A stretch of 64,000 nt of DNA, taken from Streptacidiphilus neutrinimicus. GTDB taxonomy: Bacteria > Actinomycetota > Actinomycetes > Streptomycetales > Streptomycetaceae. This document shows, in pieces, positions 8,379 to 14,706 of this stretch. The stretch covers positions 23,197 to 87,196 of the forward strand of contig NZ_BBPO01000013.1 of the NCBI RefSeq assembly GCF_000787815.1, in the 5' to 3' direction. The translations under genes and the position numbers were made by a program. The notes beneath the pieces were generated by a model. The model did not search any database. It was not told where the DNA came from and saw only the letters and a list, made by a program, of their open reading frames with translations. Numbering within the stretch: the first letter of the stretch is position 1; each line of letters starts with the position of its first letter.

Positions 8379-8984
8379 ATGCCCTGGCCCGGAAGACAGT
8401 CTCGCTGCACAAGTGGGCGGCACGAGGTGGCCGTCGGAGGGCTCATCGTGCGCTCCCCCGTCGACGACCTCGACTTCCTGGGATCAATGGCCGGAGCCTA
8501 CGACGACGATGCCCAGCGCTGGCTCGCCTGGGACCAGGAGGGACCTGTCGCGGAAACCCGTGACTGGTTCTTCAACGTCGACGACGCCAACCGTGAGCAC
8601 ATGCACGAACACCTCGACGACAGCGCCGGGCACCGATACCTCGAGGCTCTCGAGTACCGGCACCTGATCGTCGTCGATCGCGACCACGGCCGCTACGCCG
8701 GAGCCGTGCAGTTGTTCGAAGATTGTCAGGTCAACGCTTGGCTCGCGCCGCACTTCCGCGGCAGGAACCTGGGCGCCGACCTCTTCGCCGCCGCCGCGAA
8801 GATGGCCCACCAGCACCTGGCGGTCAAGGAGCTGTACGCCGTGGTGGCGGAACAGAACCTGCCCGCCCTCTCGGCCCTCCGCCTCGCCGGCTTCCAGCAC
8901 GCTCCCGCCACGACGGAGACGGCTGAGCTGCAGCCAGGGCTCCTCGCGCTGCGGCACCGGACGCGGTTCGCGCAAACCTGCTGA
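8379..8984 (+). CDS. GNAT-family N-acetyltransferase
   Basis: 201 residues. ATG 8379 is preceded by GAAGGAG at 8364-8370. The acetyl-CoA-binding signature is RGRNLGADLFAAAAK (motif A, R-x-x-G-x-x-A type), followed by AEQNLPALSALRLAGF, the usual GNAT motif B with its N-x-x-x-x-x-L-x-x-x-G-F pattern. The substrate cannot be told. The last 12 codons (LRHRTRFAQTC) lie inside repeat R2, and the same peptide occurs in R1 and in part in R3, so this C-terminus may have been supplied by the repeat. Confidence 0.8.
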   Translation: MPWPGRQSRCTSGRHEVAVGGLIVRSPVDDLDFLGSMAGAYDDDAQRWLAWDQEGPVAETRDWFFNVDDANREHMHEHLDDSAGHRYLEALEYRHLIVVDRDHGRYAGAVQLFEDCQVNAWLAPHFRGRNLGADLFAAAAKMAHQHLAVKELYAVVAEQNLPALSALRLAGFQHAPATTETAELQPGLLALRHRTRFAQTC

Positions 8985-9293
8985 CCCGAAGCTCAGACCG
9001 CCCCACCAACGGTCGTTCACGCGTTCTCGTCCTCGTGCACTACCCGTGCATTGCACCGGGGCAGCCGACATCCGCGCAGGTCAAAGGGCATCCACCTGGG
9101 CGCTCCAGGGTCCCCGGCGTACAGGCCGACTCGTCCGCCTTCCAGGCCGTTGACCTGCGCTTTTTCGGCGCGGACCAGTCGGACATGTCCCGCTCGTTCT
9201 CTCCGACTGGTTCGTTCTGGGGGCTGACCTGCGGTTTCTTTCGAGGCGAGTTCCCTGGACTTCCCTCGCGACTGGGCACTGATTGTGCACTGA
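8951..9293 (+). repeat. Dispersed repeat copy R2 (longest copy)
   Basis: This is the reference copy of the family. In order: the end of the acetyltransferase gene, a GGTCGTTCACGCGTTCTCGT block (also at 11011), the doublet GTGCACTACCCGTGCATTG, GCGCAGGTCA, then TTGACCTGCGC (also at 10043) and CTGACCTGCGG, and the terminal doublet GGGCACTGATTGTGCACTG. The stretch to 9440 holds no intact gene. The mix of short direct and inverted words resembles integrase arm/att sites, but no integrase is present. Confidence 0.65.
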
Positions 9294-9439
9294 AATGGCG
9301 CTGTGAGAGCGGCCCCCAAACGTCGCGCGGCATGCACCGAAATGGCGGAATGCCCAAGATCACGCCCAACCTTGCCGAACCTTCCAGGATGTTCCTCGCG
9401 CACGATTTCGAGATGAGCGTCCGTGCGCCCACGTGCATG

Positions 9440-10032
9440 GATCCAGGACTGGTTCTCGCTCCCGTCTCTGCGGACCAGCCGGCCAGGTGCCGAGTACCAG
9501 CGCACGGGTGAGTCGTCCTTACTGGCCCACATTGGATATTCAGGCAGGTCCACTCGGGCATAGCGCTCGTGGAGGCTCGGCAAGAGCGCGTCCGGCAGCT
9601 CGCAGGCGTCGTAGAGACGGAGGTCGTCCGCTCCGAAGAGCGACTCACTCAGCACGGTTCGACCCACGCGAGGGACGTCCGATCGAGGAACGGTATCCAG
9701 CCGTCGCGGGACTCCACCACCACTGGCGGATCATCTTGTTCGATCTCGGCCAGGGGGATCGCCCAGAAGGCGCAGTCCTGATTCTCATGGCGGAAGACCA
9801 AGATGCCGCCCAAATCATCGGTGACGTATAGCCCCGTCGCGGGGACCAAGGGGTCCTGCTGCTGGGTCAGATCATGCCGACGCCCGAACAGCGCGTATCC
9901 CTCGCGCACGGCGGCCGGGAGTTCGAAGCCCAGCTCGGCTTCGACGGCCGCCCGCTCGCTCTCGCTGTAGCCGTCTGCCGCTTCAAGTGGACGGCCCATC
10001 CACTCATCGGCGAACCAGCGCGCGAAGTCGCC
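9440..10032 (-). pseudogene. SUKH (SMI1/KNR4) family gene, frameshifted and N-terminally truncated
   Basis: Frame 10032-9649 reads DFARWFADEWMGRPL near its start, then a LGFELPAAVREGYALFGRRH segment, then DGWIPFLDRTSLAW: a SUKH-type protein. It then runs into a stop, while the adjoining frame (9667 leftwards) continues VLSESLFGADDLRLYDACEL and on to RWYSAPGRLVRRDG, so a frameshift lies near 9655. Upstream, TAA at 10033-10035 cuts the frame exactly at repeat R4, so the true N-terminus is gone. At the other end the frame runs into R2. SUKH proteins are often immunity proteins against polymorphic toxins. No partner toxin is present here. Confidence 0.65.
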
Positions 10033-10073
10033 TTACTGGCCGCTGACCTGCGCTTTTGCGGCACGCACCAGTC
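10031..10073 (+). repeat. Dispersed repeat fragment R4
   Basis: About 43 bases resembling 9139-9182 of R2: GGCCGCTGACCTGCGCTTTT, then GCGGCACGCACCAGTC against TCGGCGCGGACCAGTC. It truncates the SUKH pseudogene and stands just upstream of the antitoxin promoter. Confidence 0.6.
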
Positions 10074-10102
10074 GTGTGTGCTCGCCCGCGAGCCTTGCTT
10101 TC

Positions 10103-10147
10103 GGTACCGGATTTGGTACCCTATGATCGGGTACCGGATTTGGTACC
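10103..10147 (+). promoter_or_regulatory. Promoter/operator of the antitoxin-Doc operon: two copies of GGTACCGGATTTGGTACC
   Basis: The 18-base sequence GGTACCGGATTTGGTACC occurs at 10103-10120 and again, identically, at 10130-10147, giving four GGTACC half-sites spaced 12, 15 and 12 bases. TATGAT at 10122-10127, a good -10 element, lies between the two copies. The antitoxin start is 48 bases downstream. This is the arrangement expected for autorepression by the antitoxin or toxin-antitoxin complex. Confidence 0.75.
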
Positions 10148-10194
10148 TGGCGACGCCACACGCCAACCACCACCTGGAGCCGGAGGCGGACACC

Positions 10195-10389
10195 ATGCCC
10201 GCACTGAACATCACATTCTCCGACGAGGAGATGGAACAGCTCCGCAGCGCGACGCCCGCCGGAACGAGCCTCAAGACGTTCGTCCACGACGCCGCCCTAG
10301 TGGAGATTCACCGAGCCAAGGTCGCCAAGGCCGCGGCAGAGGTGGGGCGCATCTCCGCTGGCCTGGCAAAGCGCCTGGCCGAGAAGTAG
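10195..10389 (+). CDS. Antitoxin of a Doc-type toxin-antitoxin pair
   Basis: 64 residues. ATG 10195 has GGAGG eight bases upstream. The N-terminal MPALNITFSDEEMEQLRSAT has the short beta strand followed by helix expected of a ribbon-helix-helix DNA-binding domain. The Lys/Ala-rich C-terminus (AKVAKAAAEVGRISAGLAKR) would be the toxin-neutralising tail. The paired GGTACC operator lies directly upstream and the Doc gene 15 bases downstream in the same frame. Role and pairing are inferred from context and fold. Confidence 0.75.
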   Translation: MPALNITFSDEEMEQLRSATPAGTSLKTFVHDAALVEIHRAKVAKAAAEVGRISAGLAKRLAEK

Positions 10390-10404
10390 CCACAGGAGTT
10401 CGCC

Positions 10405-10806
10405 ATCATCGCGTACCTCAGCGCCGACGACATCCTTGCGATCGCCACCATCAACCTGGGGGCATTCGACACGGAACCCAAGGTCCGGGACTACGGCCTG
10501 CTCGCCAGCGCCGCCGCCCGGCCCCAGTCCGGCGCGTACGGAGTCGAGGCCTACCCGACGCTGTTTGAGAAGGCCGCGTCCCTGCTCCACTCACTCGCCA
10601 GCAACCACGCACTCATCGACGGCAACAAGCGCACCGCGTGGTGGTCCACCGCCGTGTTCCTCACCATCAACGACTGGCGTCTTGCCGAGCCCCTTGATGA
10701 GGACGCGGCCGAAACCCTTGTGCTTGAGGCCGCACAGTCGCTGATCGATGTGCCCGAGATCGCGGAGCGTCTCGCCGCGTTCTTCGAGTACCGGCCGATG
10801 GGCTAG
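10405..10806 (+). CDS. doc: Doc/Fic-fold toxin with non-canonical start (ATC)
   Basis: 133 residues. The frame contains HALIDGNKRTAWW (about residues 67-79), the Doc form of the Fic motif HxFx(D/N)GNKR, and typical flanks (IIAYLSADDILAI at the N-terminus, IAERLAAFFEY at the end). Doc toxins phosphorylate elongation factor Tu. Between the antitoxin stop (TAG 10387-10389) and the conserved core there is no ATG, GTG or TTG in frame. A ribosome site CAGGAG (10393-10398) places initiation at ATC 10405, where homologues would begin M/V-IAYLS. The toxin is therefore either started weakly from ATC or silent. Coding quality is otherwise intact. Confidence 0.75.
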   Translation: MIAYLSADDILAIATINLGAFDTEPKVRDYGLLASAAARPQSGAYGVEAYPTLFEKAASLLHSLASNHALIDGNKRTAWWSTAVFLTINDWRLAEPLDEDAAETLVLEAAQSLIDVPEIAERLAAFFEYRPMG

Positions 10807-11419
10807 CGAGGCACGGCGGCCCCGTCCAGGCACGGTGGGCGGGGCCTTCGTCGTCTGTTCACAGTCGCGCGATCTCGCGCCGGCTAAGGGGGAGGCCGAT
10901 CCTGAACCGTCCGCCCGCCACACCATGTCTTCAACAGGTCAACGCATAGCTCGCGCCACCCTTTTCGCGGTTGGTGCTTGGGCACCGACCCTTCATTCCG
11001 CTCGGCTGGCGGTCGTTCAAGCGTTCTCGTCCTCGTGCATCAACCGTGCACTGTGCTTGTCCGCAAAACCAACTCGGCCGGGTTCGAGCCCTCGGGCGAA
11101 CACGGCCCGGTATCCGAGGTCGAAACGGTCTTCCTCCTCGAGCCCTCGAACGCCGTACACCCGGGCCACGCAGTCTGCTCTACACGACGTTGTGGCGTGC
11201 ATGCCAGGCTGTCCGTTCGCCCGCCTTCCCCGAGCCTTTCCTGGCAATTTGCCTGTTCTGGGTTGCATTCGACATCCCAGGTACTCACACGTACGCGTGG
11301 TAGCCTCCCCGGGCCCCGCCGATTTCGAATTGTCCGCGCGAGCGGCTGCCAAGGAACGCGGCAGTGCCCGGCACTCGCCGACGGCCCCGCGCGGTGACCG
11401 GGGGGCAGGAGGATGGATC
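10807..11419. other. Gene-free stretch with repeat fragment R5
   Basis: Some 613 bases with no convincing gene on either strand. An in-frame extension of the downstream membrane protein passes through it but lacks coding character. It contains repeat R5 (11009-11053) and several scattered CTCGAGCCCTCGAA-like words. It forms the right border of the repeat-bearing accessory zone; only chromosomal-looking genes follow. Confidence 0.5.
11009..11053 (+). repeat. Dispersed repeat fragment R5
   Basis: Aligns without gaps to 9011-9053 of R2, by eye 38 of 43 bases identical: GGTCGTTCAAGCGTTCTCGT then CCTCGTGCAT with the doublet spacing GTGCAT-caacc-GTGCACTG. On the minus strand both copies read the same ending, HEDENA-stop. 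Confidence 0.65.
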
Positions 11420-12763
11420 ATGGCCGCCGAGGCCGGCATACAGCCGCCAGCCAGCAAGGAGCGCGTTCGTGCGCAGAGCGGGCGAATCGCTCTGCCTTCC
11501 TGGCTGATCGTCCCCGGCGTGGTCGCCACCGTTGCGGCCCTCTGGGCCTGGCTGGCGTGGATGAACAGCCACCAGGGCGGCATGGCCTCCACCCTGGACC
11601 TGCAGGTGTACTACGACGGCGGCAAGGCGCTGCGCAGTAGCAGCCACCTCTACACCGGCAGCTACACCTGGGTGCGCCTGCCCTTCACCTATCCCCCGTT
11701 CTCGGCGATGGTGTTCGCCGCCGCCTCCTTCCTCAAGTTCGCCCACGTCCAGATCCTGATGACCACCGGCACGGTCCTCGCGCTGTTCACGACGGCTTGG
11801 CTGTGCTGGGGACGCCTGGGCCACCGGGTCTCCGTCGGACGCTTCGGCGCGACGCTGCTGGCGGGCGCGGTCGCGCTGGGGACCGAGCCGGTGCAGCAGA
11901 CGCTGTCGTTCGGGCAGGTCAACGTCTGGCTCATGGTGATCGTGGTCGCCGACCTGTGTCTGCCCGACCGGTTCCGTGGCAAGGGCGTCGGCGTCGGTCT
12001 GGCGGCCGGCTTCAAGCTCGTCCCGGCGGTGTTCATCCCCTACCTCCTGCTCACCCGCCGCTGGCGGGCTGCCGCGGTCGCGACCGGGACGTTCGTGCTG
12101 ACCGTCGTCGGTTCGTTCGCACTCTTCCCCACCGAGGCGCGGCAGTACTGGGGCGGGCTGTTCTTCGACTCCGCGCGCATGGGCGGGGTCGAGTACGTGG
12201 GCAACCAGTCGTTGCACGGCATGATCGACCGGGCCCTGCACGGCGGGGCGGCCGTCCAGGCGGTGTGGTTCGTCGTCGCGGGCACGGTGGCCGTGGTCGG
12301 GCTGCTGCTCGCCGCCCGGCAGCACCGGCGCGGCAACGAGATGCTCGCGATCCTGATCACTGGCGTGGTCGGACTCCTGGCCTCGCCCATCTCCTGGTCC
12401 CACCACTGGGTGTGGATCCTGCCCGCGCTCGTCGTCGGCGCGGACTGGGCCGCGCACGGCGCCCGTCGCCTCCTCGACGCCCGCTGGCTCGTCCCGCTCG
12501 CGGCGCTGCTTCTCTTCGCGGCCTGGCCCCGCTACGAGGGCGCCCAGACGGGCACACTGCCCTCGGGCATCATCTGGTGGCTCCCCTACGACAACCACGC
12601 CGAGTTCGGCTGGCACGGCCCACAGATCCTCCAGGGCGAGCTCTACACCCTCGTCGGCCTGGCCTTCCTCGCCGCCCTCGCCGTGCCGGCCGTCCGAGCG
12701 CTGCGGCAGCGCCGCCGGGTCGCGAGCCTCGGCTCCCCCGCGAACGGCGACGCGACCGTCTGA
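11420..12763 (+). CDS. GT87-type integral membrane (poly)prenyl-phosphate-mannose-dependent mannosyltransferase
   Basis: 447 residues. ATG 11420 follows AGGAGG (11407-11412). It has about ten hydrophobic segments with the first near residue 30. The loop after TM1 has LDLQVYYDGGKALRSS and FTYPPF, the D-x-x-x-Y-Y-x-x-G and (F/Y)-x-YPP elements of the GT87/DUF2029 family, and SFGQVNVWLM follows later. These enzymes add mannose from polyprenyl-phosphate-mannose to lipomannan-like glycans or glycoproteins on the outer face of the membrane. It is monocistronic, followed by a strong hairpin shared with the convergent gene. Confidence 0.85.
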   Translation: MAAEAGIQPPASKERVRAQSGRIALPSWLIVPGVVATVAALWAWLAWMNSHQGGMASTLDLQVYYDGGKALRSSSHLYTGSYTWVRLPFTYPPFSAMVFAAASFLKFAHVQILMTTGTVLALFTTAWLCWGRLGHRVSVGRFGATLLAGAVALGTEPVQQTLSFGQVNVWLMVIVVADLCLPDRFRGKGVGVGLAAGFKLVPAVFIPYLLLTRRWRAAAVATGTFVLTVVGSFALFPTEARQYWGGLFFDSARMGGVEYVGNQSLHGMIDRALHGGAAVQAVWFVVAGTVAVVGLLLAARQHRRGNEMLAILITGVVGLLASPISWSHHWVWILPALVVGADWAAHGARRLLDARWLVPLAALLLFAAWPRYEGAQTGTLPSGIIWWLPYDNHAEFGWHGPQILQGELYTLVGLAFLAALAVPAVRALRQRRRVASLGSPANGDATV

Positions 12764-12820
12764 CGCCTCCGGCTCAGCCGGACCGCGCCTGAACGCCGCT
12801 GGTTCGGGCCGCGGACGGCA

Positions 12821-12867
12821 GAAGCTCGGGCGGGGCGGCCACGTCTTGGCTGCCCCGCCCGAGCTTC
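12821..12867. terminator. Strong bidirectional hairpin terminator
   Basis: GAAGCTCGGGCGGGGC pairs perfectly with GCCCCGCCCGAGCTTC and the stem continues through a G-T wobble and GCCA/TGGC to a five-base loop, 21 paired positions in all. It lies between two convergent genes ending at 12763 and 12882. Confidence 0.85.
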
Positions 12868-12881
12868 GGGCGGTTCCCGGC

Positions 12882-13379
12882 TCAGGCCGCGCGGTGCGGG
12901 TCGGCGTAGGGGTTGCGGGTCGGGTCGTCGAGGTTGGTGAGGCGGCCCTCCTTGCGGGCGCGGCGGGCGTCGTCGAGCCACTCGCGGGTGAAGATCGCGG
13001 CGACGGCGGCGACCCCGGCCCGCAGGACGCGGATCTCGCTGTTGTCGGCGGCGCCGACGAGGCGGACCCGGCGGGTGGCCGGGAGCGTGGTGCCCTTCTC
13101 GGCGTCCTTGACCTTGCCGCGGCCGGTCCACTGCACGTCCCAGTGGTCGACCTCGGTCTCCTCCGGCAGCAGCAGCTTGACCGAGGCGCGGCGCAGGTCG
13201 ACGTGGATCTCGAGGTCGGCCGGCAGCTCCGCCGAGCGGAGGTCGAGGACGACGGCGCCGCCGCGGGCGCGGATCTCGAAGGAGTCGGCCGTGGTCCAGT
13301 GGCCCAGCCGCTTGACGACCGTGTGGTCGACGTTGAAGCGCTCGACGTGCCTGGTCGGGGTGAACGTGTACTCGGCCAT
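12882..13379 (-). CDS. Conserved beta-rich hypothetical protein
   Basis: 165 residues. ATG 13379, with GGAAGGG about ten bases upstream. The middle (FEIRARGGAVVLDLRSAELP and the following VDLRRASVKLLLPEETEVDH) alternates hydrophobic residues like a beta-helix or LiaF/DUF1707 C-terminal type sheet. The C-terminus is charged and helical (RREWLDDARRARKEGRLTNL-like). No signal peptide or TM segment. It is divergent from the peptide cluster and transcribed from its own promoter. Function unknown. Confidence 0.7.
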   Translation of the reverse strand: MAEYTFTPTRHVERFNVDHTVVKRLGHWTTADSFEIRARGGAVVLDLRSAELPADLEIHVDLRRASVKLLLPEETEVDHWDVQWTGRGKVKDAEKGTTLPATRRVRLVGAADNSEIRVLRAGVAAVAAIFTREWLDDARRARKEGRLTNLDDPTRNPYADPHRAA

Positions 13380-13456
13380 TTCGGTGGACCCTTCCGTGCG
13401 AGCGAGGACTGAGGTGTGCGGGGTTCGTGCTTCGGTGCGTTCCTTGCGATGACTCC

Positions 13457-13508
13457 ATAGTTGCACTGAAACTAGTCTTCTGTCAACTAGTGTCGATGGG
13501 CCTATAGG
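13457..13508. promoter_or_regulatory. Divergent promoter region with paired ACTAGT sites
   Basis: On the minus strand TTGACA (13486-13481) and AACTAT (13462-13457), 18 bases apart, make a good promoter for the gene at 13379. Two ACTAGT hexamers (13471-13476 and 13486-13491) flank and overlap its -35 box, as an operator would. On the plus strand a weaker pair, CTGTCA (13480-13485) and TATAGG (13503-13508) at 17 bases, could drive the peptide gene, so both promoters would share the operator. Confidence 0.5.
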
Positions 13509-13611
13509 TCTCGGGTCTCGACATGCCTTCGAGCAGCCTGCGAGACGGGGGCGGCAACCTCTCCGGAACCGCCGGTCCGCGGCGGAGGAGGTTTCACGAT
13601 CGGAGGCAGTG

Positions 13612-13752
13612 ATGGGCATCCGCGACACCAAGAAGGCGCTCGACAGCTCCAGCGTTTCCGAGGAGTCCGACCTGGCCATGACCTCGCTCAGCGAGGAGGA
13701 GGACAGCTACGACGCCCCCAAGACGATCATGAACCAGATCAGCGCCGCCTGA
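13612..13752 (+). CDS. 46-residue acidic peptide, candidate RiPP precursor
   Basis: ATG 13612 with GGAGG five bases upstream (GTG 13609 is also possible). The peptide begins MGIRDTKKALDSSSVSEESD, continues with an acidic SEEEDSYD segment and ends APKTIMNQISAA. It has no signal peptide or TM segment, is very acidic with many Ser/Thr, and has a less charged C-terminus. Such a short leader-like gene with its own strong ribosome site, followed by a hairpin and then by two Fe/2-oxoglutarate-type oxygenases, acetyltransferases and an exporter, fits the precursor of a ribosomally made, modified peptide. It matches no RiPP class I know, so the assignment is inference from gene order. Confidence 0.65.
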   Translation: MGIRDTKKALDSSSVSEESDLAMTSLSEEEDSYDAPKTIMNQISAA

Positions 13753-13761
13753 CGTTCCACG

Positions 13762-13795
13762 GAGCTCCGGTCGGGCCTGCGCCCGTCCGGAGCTC
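13762..13795 (+). terminator. Intercistronic hairpin (probable attenuator)
   Basis: GAGCTCCGG pairs with CCGGAGCTC, with an inner GGGC/GCCC stem after a two-base mismatch and a CTGC loop. It begins ten bases after the peptide stop. Partial termination here would yield more precursor than enzyme, as in many RiPP operons. Confidence 0.6.
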
Positions 13796-13845
13796 GGTTC
13801 GGCGAGACCACCGGGAAGGGATAGAGCGGAGAGCGGGAGCGAACC

Positions 13846-14706
13846 ATGGCGGCATCACTCGTCGACGTCCTGAAGGACGGCGGGACCTTCACCGAACACT
13901 GGGGCCGGGAACACCAGATCCTGCGCGGAGCGGTGGATCCCGCCGACTACATCACCACCGACCTCATCGAGGAGAAGCTCGACTCCAGCCTGCTGCGCTG
14001 GCCGTACTTCTCCGTACTCCGGGACGGGGCCGTCCCGCACACCGAGCACTACACCACCGTCCGGGATGTCATCGGCCACCAGCGCGACGGCTTCCCCGAC
14101 CCGGTGGCCATCCGCCGCCTCATGGCGGCGGGCGGCACGCTCAAGCTCAACCAGCTCTCGCACTGGCACCGGCCGACCCGCCGTCTGGTGGAGCAGATCG
14201 AGGCAGTCGTCCCCGCCGCCGTCGACTCCTACGTCTTCTGGACCCCGCCCCAGCGCCGCGGCATGCTGCCGCACCGCGACGCCTCGCACGTGCTGGCGAT
14301 CCAGCTGCACGGGCGCAAGGAGTGGCAACTGTTCGCCCAGGACGGCCAGATCCGCAGCGGCGCGGGTCTGGACGTGGACGCCGAGCGGCCGAGCCACACG
14401 TTCGTGCTGGAGCCCGGCGACGTCCTCTACCTCCCGCACGGCTGGCCGCACGACGCGGTGGCCCGGGACGGCGACTCGCTGCACCTGACGCTGACGCTGA
14501 CCGAGCCCACCCCCGACGACCTGCTCCAGGCGCTCGTCAACCACCTGGTGGAGACGGACTGGGAGCTGATGCACCGCTTCCACGCCACCACCCTGGAGCA
14601 GCGCACCGAGAACACCCGCGCCGCCCTGCTGCACGGCGCCGGCCGACTGGACGACAGCGCCTGGACGCAGCTGGCGCTGGCCTCGATGCGGGAGGTGACC
14701 GGATGA
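13846..14706 (+). CDS. JmjC/cupin-4 type Fe(II)/2-oxoglutarate oxygenase 1
   Basis: 286 residues, first of two related genes. The metal triad is visible: H143-x-D145 in LPHRDASHVLAIQLHGRKEW and a distal His (H202) in GDVLYLPHGWPHDA; K158 in HGRKEW is placed to bind 2-oxoglutarate. This is the pattern of the cupin-4/JmjC family, which includes the bacterial ribosomal protein hydroxylase YcfD/RoxA. The N-terminal part (residues 1-110) has FTEHWGREHQILRG, the usual entry to this fold. Stop and next start overlap (ATGA). I infer hydroxylation of the adjacent peptide; the residue attacked cannot be told. Confidence 0.85.
   Translation: MAASLVDVLKDGGTFTEHWGREHQILRGAVDPADYITTDLIEEKLDSSLLRWPYFSVLRDGAVPHTEHYTTVRDVIGHQRDGFPDPVAIRRLMAAGGTLKLNQLSHWHRPTRRLVEQIEAVVPAAVDSYVFWTPPQRRGMLPHRDASHVLAIQLHGRKEWQLFAQDGQIRSGAGLDVDAERPSHTFVLEPGDVLYLPHGWPHDAVARDGDSLHLTLTLTEPTPDDLLQALVNHLVETDWELMHRFHATTLEQRTENTRAALLHGAGRLDDSAWTQLALASMREVTG

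Noticed and set aside
9035..9511. A 158-codon plus-strand frame across repeat R2
   Set aside because: It lies across the repeat, has no coding bias or ribosome site, and is not kept in copy R1.
10103..10147. Repeats spaced like a two-unit CRISPR
   Set aside because: Only two units, a 9-base spacer containing a -10 promoter box, and no cas genes; it is a toxin-antitoxin operator.
11066..11100. A GGGTTCGAGCCC segment recalling a tRNA T-arm
   Set aside because: The flanking bases do not form the 5-base T-stem and no acceptor, D or anticodon arms are found nearby.
10748..11419. In-frame extension of the GT87 protein to 671 residues
   Set aside because: The extension lacks coding character and passes through repeat R5; ATG 11420 has an ideal ribosome site and precedes the first TM segment.
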